From contig NC_068565.1 of the NCBI RefSeq assembly GCF_025698545.1, forward strand, positions 4,092,001-4,156,000: a stretch of DNA of 64,000 bases, read 5' to 3'. Position numbers and translations under genes: made by a program. Positions 12,790 to 24,911 of this stretch are shown one piece after another. The stretch is from Gossypium raimondii (lineage: Eukaryota; Streptophyta; Magnoliopsida; Malvales; Malvaceae). Position 1 is the first letter of the stretch. Each line of letters starts with the position of its first letter. Below the pieces are notes generated by a model. That model worked only from the letters and a program-made list of their open reading frames with translations. It had not been told where the DNA came from and did no database searches.

Positions 12790-13399
12790 TCAAAATATAA
12801 AGCAGGGTCTGGCTTGAGAGTGCGCAGGCAATGCTTCACATCCTGCTTGCCATTTACTCATGTTTTTGGTCCTCCGAGTATGAGCTTCTTTCTTTGGCTC
12901 TCCATGACAGCATGCTGCACTTGTTTATATTTTGATTGTTGAGGTATTTGAAATGAATCTTACCTTTCTTGAGCTGAAGTTGGATGCTAAACTCTGATTG
13001 TTATTTATGATGTATGTTTCAGTTTCTTGGGATTGAACCAAGTTTGTTTGATTCATTAATCAAATAATTCATCATTTATTTCTTTTAATTTTAATGATTA
13101 TAATCTAAATTGGGATAAAACTTCATTAGTTTTTACTGGTGACTAAATCCTGGTTGCAATGGCTCCTTTTGGCATCTGTGACGATGAAGCTAGGTTATTA
13201 CTAGCTCATCTGACTGGTAGCTAGCAACCAGACTGGTTGCAGGTGTTGCAGAAGCTGATTATTTTTTCTTAGATATTCAGAAAAAAGAAAGATTTGTTTT
13301 TATTGTAACTAAAATTTGATTCCCTTACCATAAGAAACAACCAATGTGGTTGTTAAGTAGTTGATAAATTTTCTCCCACATTATAGGGAAAAGAATAAC
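12790..13399. other. Convergent 3' region between RPL13 and the first TBL gene
   Basis: About 610 bp separate the two stop codons and must contain both 3' untranslated regions. A/T-rich signals suited to polyadenylation are present on both strands, but no precise site can be placed. No other gene is seen. Confidence 0.5.
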
Positions 13400-16258
13400 T
13401 TAGCTCTGAACCAAAGCTGCATATAATAGTTGATTCCAAGTATCAGGCACACCAGCAAGACACCAATGGCTGCAATCGATGAGCTTGGGGCCGGCTCTGG
13501 CGTAGATAGAAGGATGACCGTCTTTTCTTAACTGTGTCAGCAAAGTAATGTCAAGTAGATAGGCAGGCTTAGTCATTTTACTCAAAACAGTCTTTAGAAT
13601 AGCTTCCCCAGGCACAGGGGGCCCTGGATATGTTGACCCTTTCAATGGTTCTGTTTGTTTAATGCAACCTTTATCGCTTGGTTCACCCCATTCCTTGGCA
13701 CTACAAACCAAAGCAAAGTGAATGAAAATTGAGTTGAAGTCATGGCTAATACTTGAGGGGGATGAGAAGTTTAAGAAGTTTACTTGAAATGAACAGCAGC
13801 AACTCCTTGGAAGAGGACTCTAGTCTTTGAAGGATCAATGTTGGTATCAACCCAATTTGCCCATGTTGTCATTGCAATCTTGTATGCTTCCATGTGATCC
13901 ATCTCCTTCACTGTCTTGTTTCCATACTGGAAGTAGTCCCATCTGCAACAATACCAATGTTACTCCAAATACAAATTATTATTTTTTCTACTTTTACGAT
14001 TTCTTTTATTCAAAGATATTAGAGGTGGCAATTGGGTGTGTTTGGTTTAGGGAAAAGAAAGTACGATTGAAAGCGTCCGGAGTGAGTCCACCAATGGTAG
14101 CTATTGAAGATCAAGACATCAGCTCCAAGCCACAACTGCCCAGTACTGATTGAATCAAGCTTCAAAACTTTACCAATTTTTTCATAAGCCATATCCACCA
14201 GGAACCCATTTTTCAGCCAGTTAACTGATACCCCATAGTCCTGCAATGTTTTTTAAATTAAAAAAAAATTTGCAAACTTGATATCTATAAGCAGACGAGA
14301 ATCAATTGGTACATATTTTGGGCAAGTAAAATGAATTTGGGAAACAATACCGGCAATGAAAATGTAGAGAGCAGGCCTCTTGAAGCAAATGTGTAGTTTG
14401 GGTTTGGGATTGCAGAATGTAGCATGCAAATGAGTGATCTCCACATATTGTTACTTAATGAATCCCCCACAAAAAGTATCTTCTTGTTCGTATATTTCTC
14501 CAGGAAATCAATTCCATTGAACCTAATATCAAATTTCAGCAAAATATATTCAAATTAGAGATAGTGAATGTCAAAAATTTAGAAATGAAATTATTTTTCA
14601 TCAATAACATAAATAAGAATATATTATGATTACAAATACTCTCTAATAGCTCAGTATTAATTTTAATCAATCACATGATTTATTTTTAAAACAAGAATTT
14701 ACTTATTTTCTTAATTCTAAGTCATAACAAATTATTTGAATACTTACGTAATAATTAAGCTTTTCTTGTATTAATACACTAAATAATCAGAACAAATCAT
14801 AATTTTTAAATAAAAATAAAATACTATGTTTCTATAAATAAATAAACTTCCCCTTAGGACCACCCTAAATCCACTCTTCTTGATATGACGTTTCCTTAGA
14901 TACATCTCCTAAATGAAATAATTGTTTTAGTACAACATTTTTTTATAGACATAATTTAATTTCTTCACAAGTGACAAACTTTAAAAAACATTTAATAACC
15001 AAACCAGAAGACCAATCTATGTGTTGTTTTGCCTTTCATTTATGTAGCACAGGTCAATGTTTGGTACAATCCTTAATATAATAATCACATGTTCAAACAA
15101 AGATCTCCCTCCATTATATTCCTAAATTTTCTCTCTTTTCCCACGAAAAAAAGGGTCAAATTGTGGTTTTGGTCAGTCCATTATATTCAAATTGGGGCTT
15201 TAATTCCTATATTTTAATTTGATTAGGTGTGTAGCCAGCCCCTCTAAAATGAAATATTTTCAACTTAGGCATCTTTAAAATTTATAAAAATTTAAATTAG
15301 TAAAGGTAACATTGTACTTTGGCCCCCTTAAAATGATAAAATTTGATTTAATCCTTTAAAATTATAAAGATATAGATATTAAAATAGAGAAATTACATTT
15401 TACTATTGTAAAATATAAATTTTAATTTTGGCCCCTAAAAAATTTTCTGGCTTCACCCTGAATTTGATATAATTTAATCACTCCAATTTTTAAATACCAT
15501 TAGTTAATCCAAATGGTTAGAACGGATAACTATTTTGAATGAAATATTTTCAAGATAAAATTCATATCAATATTTTAATTAGTAATAGTTTATGGTGATG
15601 ACATTATAAAACAAACAACCAAACTATACCACATTAAAGCAAGTGGACTAAAACATAAATCTAAACAAAGTAGAGGGACTAAAATCAAAATTGACCCAAA
15701 CAGAGTAATAGCTAAATCATGCTTGCTATAATCTTATTGGTATCCTTAATTTCATGAAATTAAAAAAAATTGAAAGCATTAAAAATAATCGTCCCTTAAC
15801 GTTAATGATGAGAAAAAAAATAGATTCAATCAAAATTTGCATATGCCCCCGGTTGTATTTATAAATAATAAAAAAACAATGAGAGAAAAAAAATGGAAAG
15901 GATTAAGATAACTTTACCTGGGGAGTGCACAGTCATTAGGCTGCCATCTATACTTGAGGTAATTCCGATCAGGTCTGCCATTTTTCTGGCAATCGAAGCC
16001 ACCGCCGATGAAGGGACAACTCGAAGAATCATAAAGAGGGTTAAAAGAATCGTCAAAAACCCAACTTCCTTGAAAAAAATCACAGCTTTTCACTTCATTT
16101 CTCTTCACTTCATACCCCATGTTAAAGCTGCTGTGAATATCTCCATGAACTAAAACTATAGCTAAAGAAAGTAAAACAGCAGCAAGGCAATGGTAGTAAC
16201 CTAGAAAACCAAGCAAAGCAGCCATGAAAGCATAAGCAAATGACGGTAATATAGCCAC
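13400..16258 (-). CDS. Trichome birefringence-like (TBL) polysaccharide O-acetyltransferase, copy 1
   Basis: Five exons (16258-15918, 14522-14351, 14240-14065, 13942-13784, 13700-13400) join in phase to give 382 aa. An N-terminal hydrophobic segment (about residues 11-38) predicts a Golgi type II membrane protein. The PMR5 N-terminal domain follows (CDFFQGSW at 59-66; [18 protein letters not shown]). The PC-esterase domain then has the catalytic GDS (133-135, in [11 protein letters not shown]) and the DXXH motif DCSH (358-361, in [15 protein letters not shown]). The family transfers acetyl groups to xylan, mannan or pectin in the Golgi. Sequence style suggests the TBL38-43 group, but substrate and exact orthology are not assigned. 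Intron 1 (about 1.4 kb) holds nested MITEs. A TATA-like motif about 20 bp upstream of the ATG raises the chance that Met12 is the real start. The paralogue at 40448-43248 has the same splice phases. Confidence 0.93.
15153..15699. mobile_element. Inverted-repeat MITE-like element in intron 1 of TBL copy 1
   Basis: The left end 'gggtcaaattgtggttttgg' and the reverse complement of the right end 'gggtcaattttgattttag' form imperfect terminal inverted repeats. Without the element nested at 15224-15460 it would be about 300 bp. It is non-coding and no clear target-site duplication was found. Wholly intronic, it should be removed by splicing. Confidence 0.6.
15224..15460. mobile_element. hAT-type MITE nested inside the intronic MITE
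   Basis: The 237-bp insert is flanked by a perfect 8-bp direct repeat AATTTGAT (15216-15223 and 15461-15468). The left end is TAGGTGTGTAGCCAG and the reverse complement of the right end is CAGGGTGAAGCCAG, giving about 14-bp terminal inverted repeats. An 8-bp target-site duplication with short C/TAGG..-type ends is the signature of hAT elements. It has no coding capacity. Confidence 0.75.
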
Positions 16259-16990
16259 TGAAGGTTCTGCATTTATATAAGATAATTTTGTTTTTTTTTT
16301 TTTTAAAAAGGGTGCTTTAATTTCAAGGTTTAAATAAGGTAACAGAATCGCTTTGTGTTTATTAGTATTGGCTGGCAGCCAGATAAGGGCATAAATTTTT
16401 CAGCATTAGTTTAGGTTACTTCCATCAAATCTAAATTTCAAGAGTTTGGACTGTTTGTTAATTAATTCATTCATTCACAAATGACACAAGTTGGTTGGTT
16501 GAAAATTGCAGAATCCAAGCTGTTTGACCATATAATTGCTTGTTTACTTCTTTTAATTAATTTATACCTTTACTAAGTACTGTAATTTCATTCATTATTT
16601 GGTTAAACTTGACTTTCAATTTAATTAATTAGAAGTTTAAGGGTGATTATAATAAATGTATAAATTATTTCATTAATAAACCCCCTATATATGTCTTCAT
16701 TTATGGGTATTAATTAATTAAAATTTATTTATATTATTATTAAATTATTAAAATATATAAATATTAATAGAAAATATTTATTTAAATATTTAAATATATT
16801 TTTATATAATACCTAGAACTACCCATAACCTTTCTCGACTATTCTTCTAAATCTAACTAATAAACAGTTTTTTTTTTAATTGTTGAAATCTAATCCCATG
16901 TGCAGCTCCACATGCAGCTGTTACTGATTGCGAAAAGTTTTTATTCCTATTTTTTTCTAAAAAATAAATCTTATTTAATATATATTTCCA
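16259..16990. other. 5' flank of TBL copy 1, AT-rich
   Basis: This is the presumed promoter region of the minus-strand TBL gene. A TATA-like motif ('cttatataaa' on the minus strand, about 16272-16281) lies very close to the annotated ATG. The remainder is AT-rich with 'taattaatt' runs and no gene. Confidence 0.45.
16272..16281 (-). promoter_or_regulatory. TATA-like motif close to the TBL copy 1 start
   Basis: The minus strand reads CTTATATAAA about 14-23 bp upstream of the ATG at 16258. A typical TATA-to-start distance would place transcription initiation inside the first codons, favouring initiation at Met12 (16225), which still keeps the membrane anchor. The motif could also be chance in AT-rich DNA. 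Confidence 0.3.
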
Positions 16991-17600
16991 TACTAGGGAT
17001 AATATAGTTTTTGGACCCTGAACTTAGAAGGTCTATTTTGATTTTTTTTTATTTTTTTGTTCACTTTGGTCCTTCAACTTGGCAACTAAATTTTGTCAAG
17101 AGTTGATGATATGATCAATATTACTAGAATATCACCAAATCAGACAAACCAAAAATTGGTCAATATAATAGTTCGAACAAATGGATTGAATTAATTAACT
17201 CAGAAACTTCTTAAAATTGGTAAAAATCGAAAAGTGAAGTGAAAATCGATGTTGAACATGTTGAAATGGTTTAATAATTTTTTATAAAATTTTAATTATT
17301 TATTTTATTATTTTGATCTGTTGATTAAACTGGTTGAACTGGTTGAATCGAAAACTAATGGTCTGACCTCTTCAACCACCAATTTAGTTATTTAACTATT
17401 GAATGTGATATTCTAAAATTGTAGCACATCATCACCCGAAAATTTATATAAAAATTTAAATTTTCAAGTGATGATGTGGCATAATCTCATAATGTCATAT
17501 CATTAAACTTATTTTTTAAATCTAGGGACCAAAAGAAATATAGGTACCAAAGTGAATCTAATTTTTAAGTTTGGGGCTAAAATTTATATTATTCCTAGTA
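16991..17600. mobile_element. MITE-like element with long imperfect terminal inverted repeats (about 610 bp)
   Basis: The left end 'tactagggataatatagttt' and the reverse complement of the right end 'tactaggaataatataaatt' match. The similarity continues for some 80 bp through 'cactttggtcc' on the left and 'cactttggtacc' on the right. It is non-coding. The superfamily is uncertain because no target-site duplication beyond TA is obvious. Confidence 0.65.
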
Positions 17601-18159
17601 TAACACTAATCTTTTAAATATACAAAAGTTAAAAGCAACTAAACATATTAATGTTCTTCCCATTAGACACGTGGCGGACAGACCATGGGGACATCTATTT
17701 GGAAATTTCTAGGTTCTATTCCTAAAGTAAATGTTCATTATAAAATTTTAATTCAATATAAATATGTCATGAAAATAATGAAAATGAGTTTTGACCCATT
17801 TGCAACTTTAAGGAAAGATGTAGGTCGAAGTTTTAAAATGATATTATAATTTTGAACATAAATAATAAAATCAATATAAAAATTAAAAAATATATATTAA
17901 AATAATACTTTCCCAAATACTTATCACCCATCTTATTTGAAGTTCTTTTAAAAAAACAAAACAAAACAAAAAAATTAGAAATATGAATAGAAAAATAAAA
18001 ATATTAAAAATATTTTCTTATAGTGTGTTTAGTAGGAAAGATAAAAATTTTATTATAATAAATAATTTTTATTTGTTGTTTAGCAGAGTTAAAAAATAAA
18101 ATTAAAGAATAATTTTTTTTTGAAATAGACATAATTTTGAATTAACATTCATCTTTTCT
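17601..18159. other. AT-rich intergenic DNA left of the transposon nest
   Basis: No gene or clear repeat family is visible. It precedes the recognisable coding part of Copia-A. The left boundary of Copia-A could lie within this stretch. Confidence 0.4.
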
Positions 18160-18738
18160 GTAGTAAGGAATGACCCTTCAAGTCAAATTGCAAAGAGTGA
18201 AATGATTACCTAATCACTAAGGGAAAATGTATGAAACTCTATGTAAGAAAGGATACTTCAAGTCAAATTACAAAGAGCGAAACGATTACCTAGTCACTAA
18301 GGGAAAATATATGAATCTCTTTATGATAGAAGTTTGCTTAGTGAAAGATACAATAGACCATTGGGTCATTGATTCTGGAATTACTAATCATGTGTGTTTC
18401 TTTACAAAGATTTGATAAGATGAAAGATCTTATAAATAAGAACCTATTGTTACAGATTCGAAATGAGACAAGTGTGACAACTGAAGCAATGAGAAAAGTA
18501 TATATTTATTTTAGTAATTTTTGGAAAATTATTTAAAAATGTTTTCTATGTATCAAGTTTCAAAAGAAACTTTATTTCATTACATATTTATTTAAAATGA
18601 CTTGATTGAGACTTTTAATAATACTATTGCAATATTTATAAATCATAAACTTATCTGTAATAGATGTATATTAAATAATCTTTATTTTATCAAACCAAAG
18701 ATGTACACGCTGCTTGAAACTAAAATTTCAAATAAAAA
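18160..18738 (+). pseudogene. Copia-A, left half: gag zinc-knuckle/protease remnant of an old Ty1/copia element
   Basis: Frame pieces show a degenerate zinc-knuckle segment (CKKGYFKSNYKE), the aspartic-protease start (WVIDSGITNHVC, near 18360-18400) and, further on, weak pre-integrase sequence (KMYTLLETKIS near 18700). Stops and frameshifts are frequent. An 80-bp-offset direct duplication (18177-18236 versus 18257-18316) lies at its start. The pre-integrase part resumes at 35153, so the element was split by the CACTA insertion. The LTRs were not recognised. Confidence 0.75.
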
Positions 18739-19402
18739 ACCTACAACAATTTATCTATAATATTAATAATCTCTATTTTAGCGGCACTTTTTTGGTCCTA
18801 TAAGTGCTACTAAAACAATTGCGGTGTTTCAATAAGCGCCGAGAAAACCACGGCTAAAGATAATGCCGTTAAATTTTGCGGTGTTTATGTGGAAAAACGC
18901 CGCTAAAGATCATGTTCTATAGCAGTGCTTTTAGTAGAAGCGCCGCTAAAGACCATATCAAATTCAACTTCTTTTTTAATCATCTCATTTACATTCTTAT
19001 CTTAACTGATCATAAAAAATTTAAATGACCAAACAATGGACACATTTTAAATTGTTTTTGAGTTCAAAAATATTAACAAGAGAACTATTCATAATGTTTG
19101 ATCAAAACGTTAACATAACCATCTTTGAAAACCCAATCTAATGACTACAGTACATACTCTCTTCTAAAACTCAAATCTTTGAAACTTCTGCCGAATAAAC
19201 AACATGATGTTCACTATGAGAAACTTCAACTACAAGCATACTACAATAAGTTACTACAAAAGAGTAACTACCTCATATGTTACAATCCCACCTATTGAAC
19301 ATCTTAAATGACTACAATTTTATAATTCTATTGAGAATTGCAAATCAAATCCCTAGACAGAGAGATAAATTACTAGTCATATAATTTCCTCTCAAGTGAG
19401 AA

Positions 19403-20100
19403 CTAGGCATCATCATCTCCATCATCATATTTATCAGCACCACTGCCTATATCAGCATTCTCCTCACTTTCATCCCCTTCCCCATCCTCATTAGACATGT
19501 TATTTATCATATCTGTAATGATATCCTTCACATCAGCTTTTCTGTGTATTAAATTCAAGTCAAAGTGTATACCTGAGATTATCAAAATCTTATAATTAGT
19601 TAAGAGTCGAAGTATCAATATTGTAACTTAAATATTTTTAATGACTGAAGGTAAAACATACCTAGTTGCCGAAGGATATCAAATAATGTTGCCTGCATCA
19701 GACAAGAAAACTTCAGCACAAATATCCTAAATTTAATCATTTCGTCTAAGAATTAAACAGAAGATAAAGATAACACTTACAGTGTTGAAGTCCACTTTTT
19801 TTTAGAATATCTACAACTACTTCATGAATCTCTTCCCTGCTAGTCTCAGGTGTAGGTTTCTTGCCATTTTTGCTTTTACCTGTCACAACATAAATACAAT
19901 GGATGTTGAACAAAAAATAATAATAAACTCAAAAACCACTTCAAATATTTCTTTTTCTTTTAAGAATACCCCCGCATAAAAAAGCTCTATACACCAGCAT
20001 AACAAAAACAGTATAGCTAGTGAAATCTACCTTGTGATTTAGTAGAAACCTTTGCTGATGACTTAAATCTCCACGTTGGGGTGTTTTCATCACTTCTGTA
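19403..20100 (-). pseudogene. CACTA (Ptta/En/Spm-type) transposase C-terminal exons, remnant
   Basis: Four exon-like pieces on the minus strand are joined by plausible GT-AG introns. The first, near 20100-20033, contains SDENTPTWRFKSSAKVSTK. The second, near 19880-19785, contains TPETSREEIHEVVVDILKK. A short ATLFDILRQL piece follows near 19690. The last exon (about 19573-19403) ends in a very acidic tail (SNEDGEGDESEENADIG..DDGDDDA). These match my memory of the C-terminal part of plant En/Spm transposases. The N-terminal and catalytic portions are absent, at least partly because Copia-B is inserted just upstream. Confidence 0.65.
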
Positions 20101-20418
20101 GAGAGAAATTGAAAACAAAATATCAAGCATCAAGCACTCTCGGCCACCAAAAAATGTCAGGGATTAAAAATAGGACAGAGACAAGTAAAAAGATAAAATC
20201 AGAGAAAAGTTATCATTCTCAAGCAGTAATTCCCAACTAGATTCTTGCAGCATATCCTTATTTGAGATTTAGAAAGAAAATATGTGAATCTACAAGCCCA
20301 ACTTTACCTAAACAAAAACATGTATAAACTTTGGTTCCTCCAATAGAGAGAATCTAGCAAACTAAAATTACTAAAACCAAATTGATTAAAAAATGAAGGA
20401 AACTAGGAGAAAGGAAGG

Positions 20419-20910
20419 TGTTGGTGTTTGAGGGTAGGAGCAAGCTGGTTTGATCTTGCTTGGACAGCAAGTGTCGAGCCTTGCTCAAGAAACAATCGAA
20501 GAAGAGAGAAAAATTGCAAGTGGAAAAACAGAAAAAAGAAGAGAGAATTTGATGATGAAAATGAACTAAATTCTTCATTAACTTGACAAAAGACATAAAG
20601 TCATTACATATATGAGTTAACATTCTCAAAATTAACAAGTTACTACCTAAACTTATACCTAACACCACTAGTTTACCTAGTAACTTGATAAACTTACTTG
20701 AATACCAAAAACAAGCTACCTAAACTTGTCATTCATCACCTAATTACATCAAAATGCAGCTACCAACTAAGTTTGATTCAAACTAAAAATACAAAACATT
20801 CATTAAAGAAACTAAATGGAACAAGAGAGCTTTAGTTTGCTGCTTGAAGTACGTTCTCTGCATGGCCACCTTTGCATGGGAAGCTGGTTGCATGAGAACT
20901 ATCTTCAACA
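20419..20910 (-). repeat. Copia-B 3' LTR
   Basis: This is the left copy of the 492-bp LTR, with TG..CA ends. The pol stop codon TGA at 20905-20907 lies inside its first bases, as read on the minus strand. Confidence 0.92.
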
Positions 20911-23900
20911 CTCCTCTTTAGTTTCCATGCTGATAAGACCTAGCTCCATCTTTAATTTTACAAACCTTGACACGTTGAGTGCCTTGGTAAAGATGTCTGC
21001 AATTTGCTCCTCCGAATTGCAATGAACTAGCTCGATTTCATGAGCTTGCTCCATCTCCCTTATAACATGCAGTTTGATATTGAAGTGCTTCGTTCTGCCA
21101 TGGAAGACATGATTCTTTGCAATTGCAATAGCAAATTTGTTGTCACAGTAAATCTCTGTTGCCTTTTCTTGACTTTGGTTTAAATCAGCTAGGATTTTTC
21201 TAAGCCATATGGCTTGATTCACAGCAGATGCATCAGCAACATATTCAACTTCTGCTGTTGATTGTGTAACTAAATTCTGCTTCTTAGAACTTCAGCAAAA
21301 CATACCTGAGCCAATGCTAAATGCATATCCAGATGTGCTTCTCATGTCATCACATGATCCAGCCCAGTCACTATCAACATAGCCTATCAGCTTCATGTTT
21401 TCAACCCTTTCGAACAACACACCATCATCAATAGTTCCTTTGATTTATCTCAGCACTCTTTTAGCTGCTTGAAAGTGCTGATCATTGCAGCAATTCATGA
21501 ATCTGGATAGCACACTAACAGCAAACATGATATCGGGTCTTGTTGCAGTCAAATACAACAGACTGCCAATGAGACTCTTGTACATTGTCTCGCAAACTGG
21601 TTTACCACTCCCTTGTCTCGATAACTTCATTCCAACAACTATTGGTGTGCTTGTTGGCTTGCAGTTCTTCATAGAGAACTTATCCAGAACCTTCATAGTA
21701 AAGGAACTCTGACTGAGAAAGATTCCTTTTGCTGTTTGCTTCACCTCCATTCCAATAAAGTAGTTCATTCTACCTAGATCAGACATTTCAAGCATCTCCA
21801 TCATTTTTCTTTTGAAGTATTGCAGCATTATTCTATCTCCTCCTGTCACCAATAAATCATCAACATAGAGTGACACAATGAGCTGTGTTTCAGCTTGATT
21901 CCTTTTAACATAGAGTGTTGGCTCACTAGAACTCCTTTCAAATCCCAAACTGACCAGGTATGAATCAATTCGAGCATACCAGGCTCTAGGAGCCTGTTTC
22001 AGGCCATACAAGGAATTTCTTAGCCTATACACCAAATGTTATTTACCAGGCATTGTGAATCTTGGAGGTTGCTCAATGTATATCTTCTCTTCAAAAAAAC
22101 CATTGAGAAATGCAGACTTCACATCCATTTGATGGATTGTCCACTGGTTCTGAGCAGCTACAGCAACCAACAATCTGATTGTATCGAGTCTGGCTACTCG
22201 AGCAAATGTTTCAATGTAGTCCAGACCATATCTCTGACTAAAACCCTTCACAACCAATCTGGCTTTCAGTTTGTTTAAGCTTCTATCTGCATTGTACTTT
22301 ACTCGATAGACCCATTTTACACCAATGGTCTTTCTGTTAGCTGGCTTCTCAACCAACTCCCATGTCTGGTTCTTCTCAATCATGTTGATTTCATCAACCA
22401 TAGCCTGTTTCCAGCCTTTAGCTGCTTCAGCTTCTTCAAAACTGCTAGGTTCTGCTATAGCAACCTGTGCCCTTTCATAGATTTCATCCAAGGACCTTGT
22501 GCCTCTCACAGGCACATCATCAACATCCATTTCAGGACCAAGCTGCTCAAGTTCAGCTTGATTAGGCACCAGGTCTTCTGAAACTGCTTCTGGCTCATTC
22601 TTCTCCCAATTCTAGCAAGCCTTTTCATAAAAAATAACATCTCTGCTTACCTGAACTTTGCTTGTCAAGGGATCTAGAATCCTGTAACCCTTTTTGACTG
22701 AGCTATAACTCACTAGGACACCTGGTTGAGCCCTTTTTGAGAGCTTGTCCCTCTTTGCTGCTGGTATTTGTGCATAGCACAGGCAACCAAACACCTTTAG
22801 ATGTGCCAAAAAAGGCTTGAATCCAAACCAAGCCTCGAAAGGTGTCTTGGAAGCAAGAGCTTTGGTGGGAAGGCTATTTTGAAGATAGACAGCAGTGTTT
22901 ACTGCCTCAGCCCACATGTTCCTGGGCAGTTTCTTCTCAAACAAAAGGCATCTGGTCATATCCATCAGACTTCTGTTCTTCCTTTCAGATACCCCATTCT
23001 GCTGAGGTGTGTACACATTCGTAAGCTGGTGTTTGATGCCAGCATCATTGTAGATGGCTTGGAACTGAGCTGAAGTGTATTCAGTGCCATTGTCTGATCT
23101 TTTCGATTTCAGCTTGTAACCTATTTCTGTTTCTACAGTAGTTTTGAACTTCACAAACACTTGAGCTGCCTCAAACTTGTGTTTCAAGAAGAAAATCCAA
23201 CAAAACCTTGTAAAATCATCAACAAAGAGGATAAAATACCTGTTTTTGCTAAGTGATTCAGTCCTCATCGGGCCACATACATCAGAGTGCACCAGCTGTA
23301 GTCTTTCAGTAGCTCTCCGTATTGCATTTGTAGGAAATGGCAGTCTTGTCTGTTTCCCCATCTGGCAAACTTTACACACATCATCATGCTCCACTGAGCT
23401 GGTGAAGTTCTCAGCCAAGCCCTCACTAGCCATTCGAGCCATTGACCTGAAGTTGGCATGTCCAAGCCTTTGATGCCAGAGCTTGGAATCATTTGTAGAG
23501 GTTATGTATGCTGACTTTGAGTCATTTGGCCAATGAACCTCAAAGCTTTTGTCAGTCATTGTGACTGTCATAAGGCTTAATCCACTTGGATCAACAATGT
23601 GGCACTGTTTGTCCTTGAACACAACTGAATAACCTTTCTCAAGCAGTTGAGCTATGCTGAGAATGTTTCTGTCAATTTCAGGCACCAATAGCATATTTGG
23701 AATGACTTTGTTGCCTGTAGGAGTACATATCAGCACCTCTTCTCTTCCTTCAGCCCTTATGAACTGACCATTTCCAACCTTGACCTTGGTTTTACAACTT
23801 TTATCCAAGGTTTTAAACAAGGAGGCATCTGGTGACATGTGGTTAGTGCAACCACTGTCCACTAACCAACCTTTTGAACATTTCTTCTCAGCAGCTAAGC

Positions 23901-24854
23901 AAGAAACAGCAAAAACCTGTTCTTCTTGATCACTGCTATCTTCAGCCACACGAGCTTCAACCTTTGACTGCTGAAATTGGTTCTGCCTTGGCTTGTTTCT
24001 GTTCTTGCAGACCCTTTCAACATGACCCTTCTTCTTGCAGTGTTGGCACACAGCATCTGGCCTAAACCAACATCTATCTTCTGGATATCCTGGCCTCTTG
24101 CAATATCTGCAGGGCTGGTCACTGCTCCTTGTAGCATCAGGCTTAGGCCTATTTTTCCAAAGCTTTTTGCCTCTATGAGCATTGGTGCTTGAGGCTTCTC
24201 TGGCCTTGGCTTGAAATGCACATTCCTAGTGATCTTCAGTTCTGCTAGCTCTCCTTCGTTCCTAAGCATAGAAAGTGTTAATCAACTCAATTAAAGAGAT
24301 GCTAGCAAGGTCTCTTGAGTCCTCTAATGAGGATATCTTTGCCTCATATCTCTCAGGCAAAGTGGAGAGGACTTTCTCCACGATTCTTGCCTCATCAAAG
24401 TGCTCACCAAGGAGCCTTATGCTGTTAACCACTGCCATGATTCTATCTGCATACTGCTTCACTATTTTTTCTTCCCTCATCTTTAGATTCTCAAAGCCTC
24501 TCCTCAAATTCAACAACTGCTGTTGCCTTGTTCTTTCTGTGCCTTGAAACTCCTCCTTAAGCTTGTCCCAGGCCTGTTTTGGAGTCTCACAGGCCATAAT
24601 TCTGGCGAAGATGGCATCTGACACACAGTTCTGGATGCAGGACATGGCCTTGTGCCTTTTGGTCCTCTCATCAGCATTTGTCTGATCTGAGCTACTGTGG
24701 GATTGGCCCTCAGTGGTGCTGGCTCAGCATTTGTGTTCACAACTTCCCACAGATCAAAGGCCTGCAGGTAAGTCTTCATCTTTACCAGCCATATGTGGAA
24801 GCCTTCTCCATTGAAGACTGGTGGGGCTGCTGGTGAAAAACTTGAGGAAGCCAT
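20905..24854 (-). pseudogene. Copia-B gag-pol polyprotein, inactivated by stops and a gag frameshift
   Basis: Transcribed right to left. Gag starts at 24854 (MASSSFSPAAPPVFNGEGF) and changes frame near 24640. The domains that follow are a zinc knuckle CQHCKKKGHVERVC (near 24050), protease WLVDSGCTNHMSPD, GAG-pre-integrase LWHQRLGHANFRSM, and an integrase core with DVCGPM, FVDDFTRFCW and NGVSERKNRSL. The RT has GVKWVYRVKYN and the catalytic YVDDLLVTG. RNase H/C-terminal sequence includes SLIGSLLYLTATRPDI and KHFNIKLHVIRE. In-frame stops occur near 24262, 24224, 22612, 22034 and 21448. The ones inspected look like C-to-T (or G-to-A) changes of Gln or Trp codons. It cannot make a complete polyprotein, though the long middle frame 22612-24051 is open. 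Confidence 0.9.
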
Positions 24855-24911
24855 TCAGTTTTCTTGGTTTGATACAATAGGTCCACTAAGAATACAACTC
24901 TAGATACCAAT

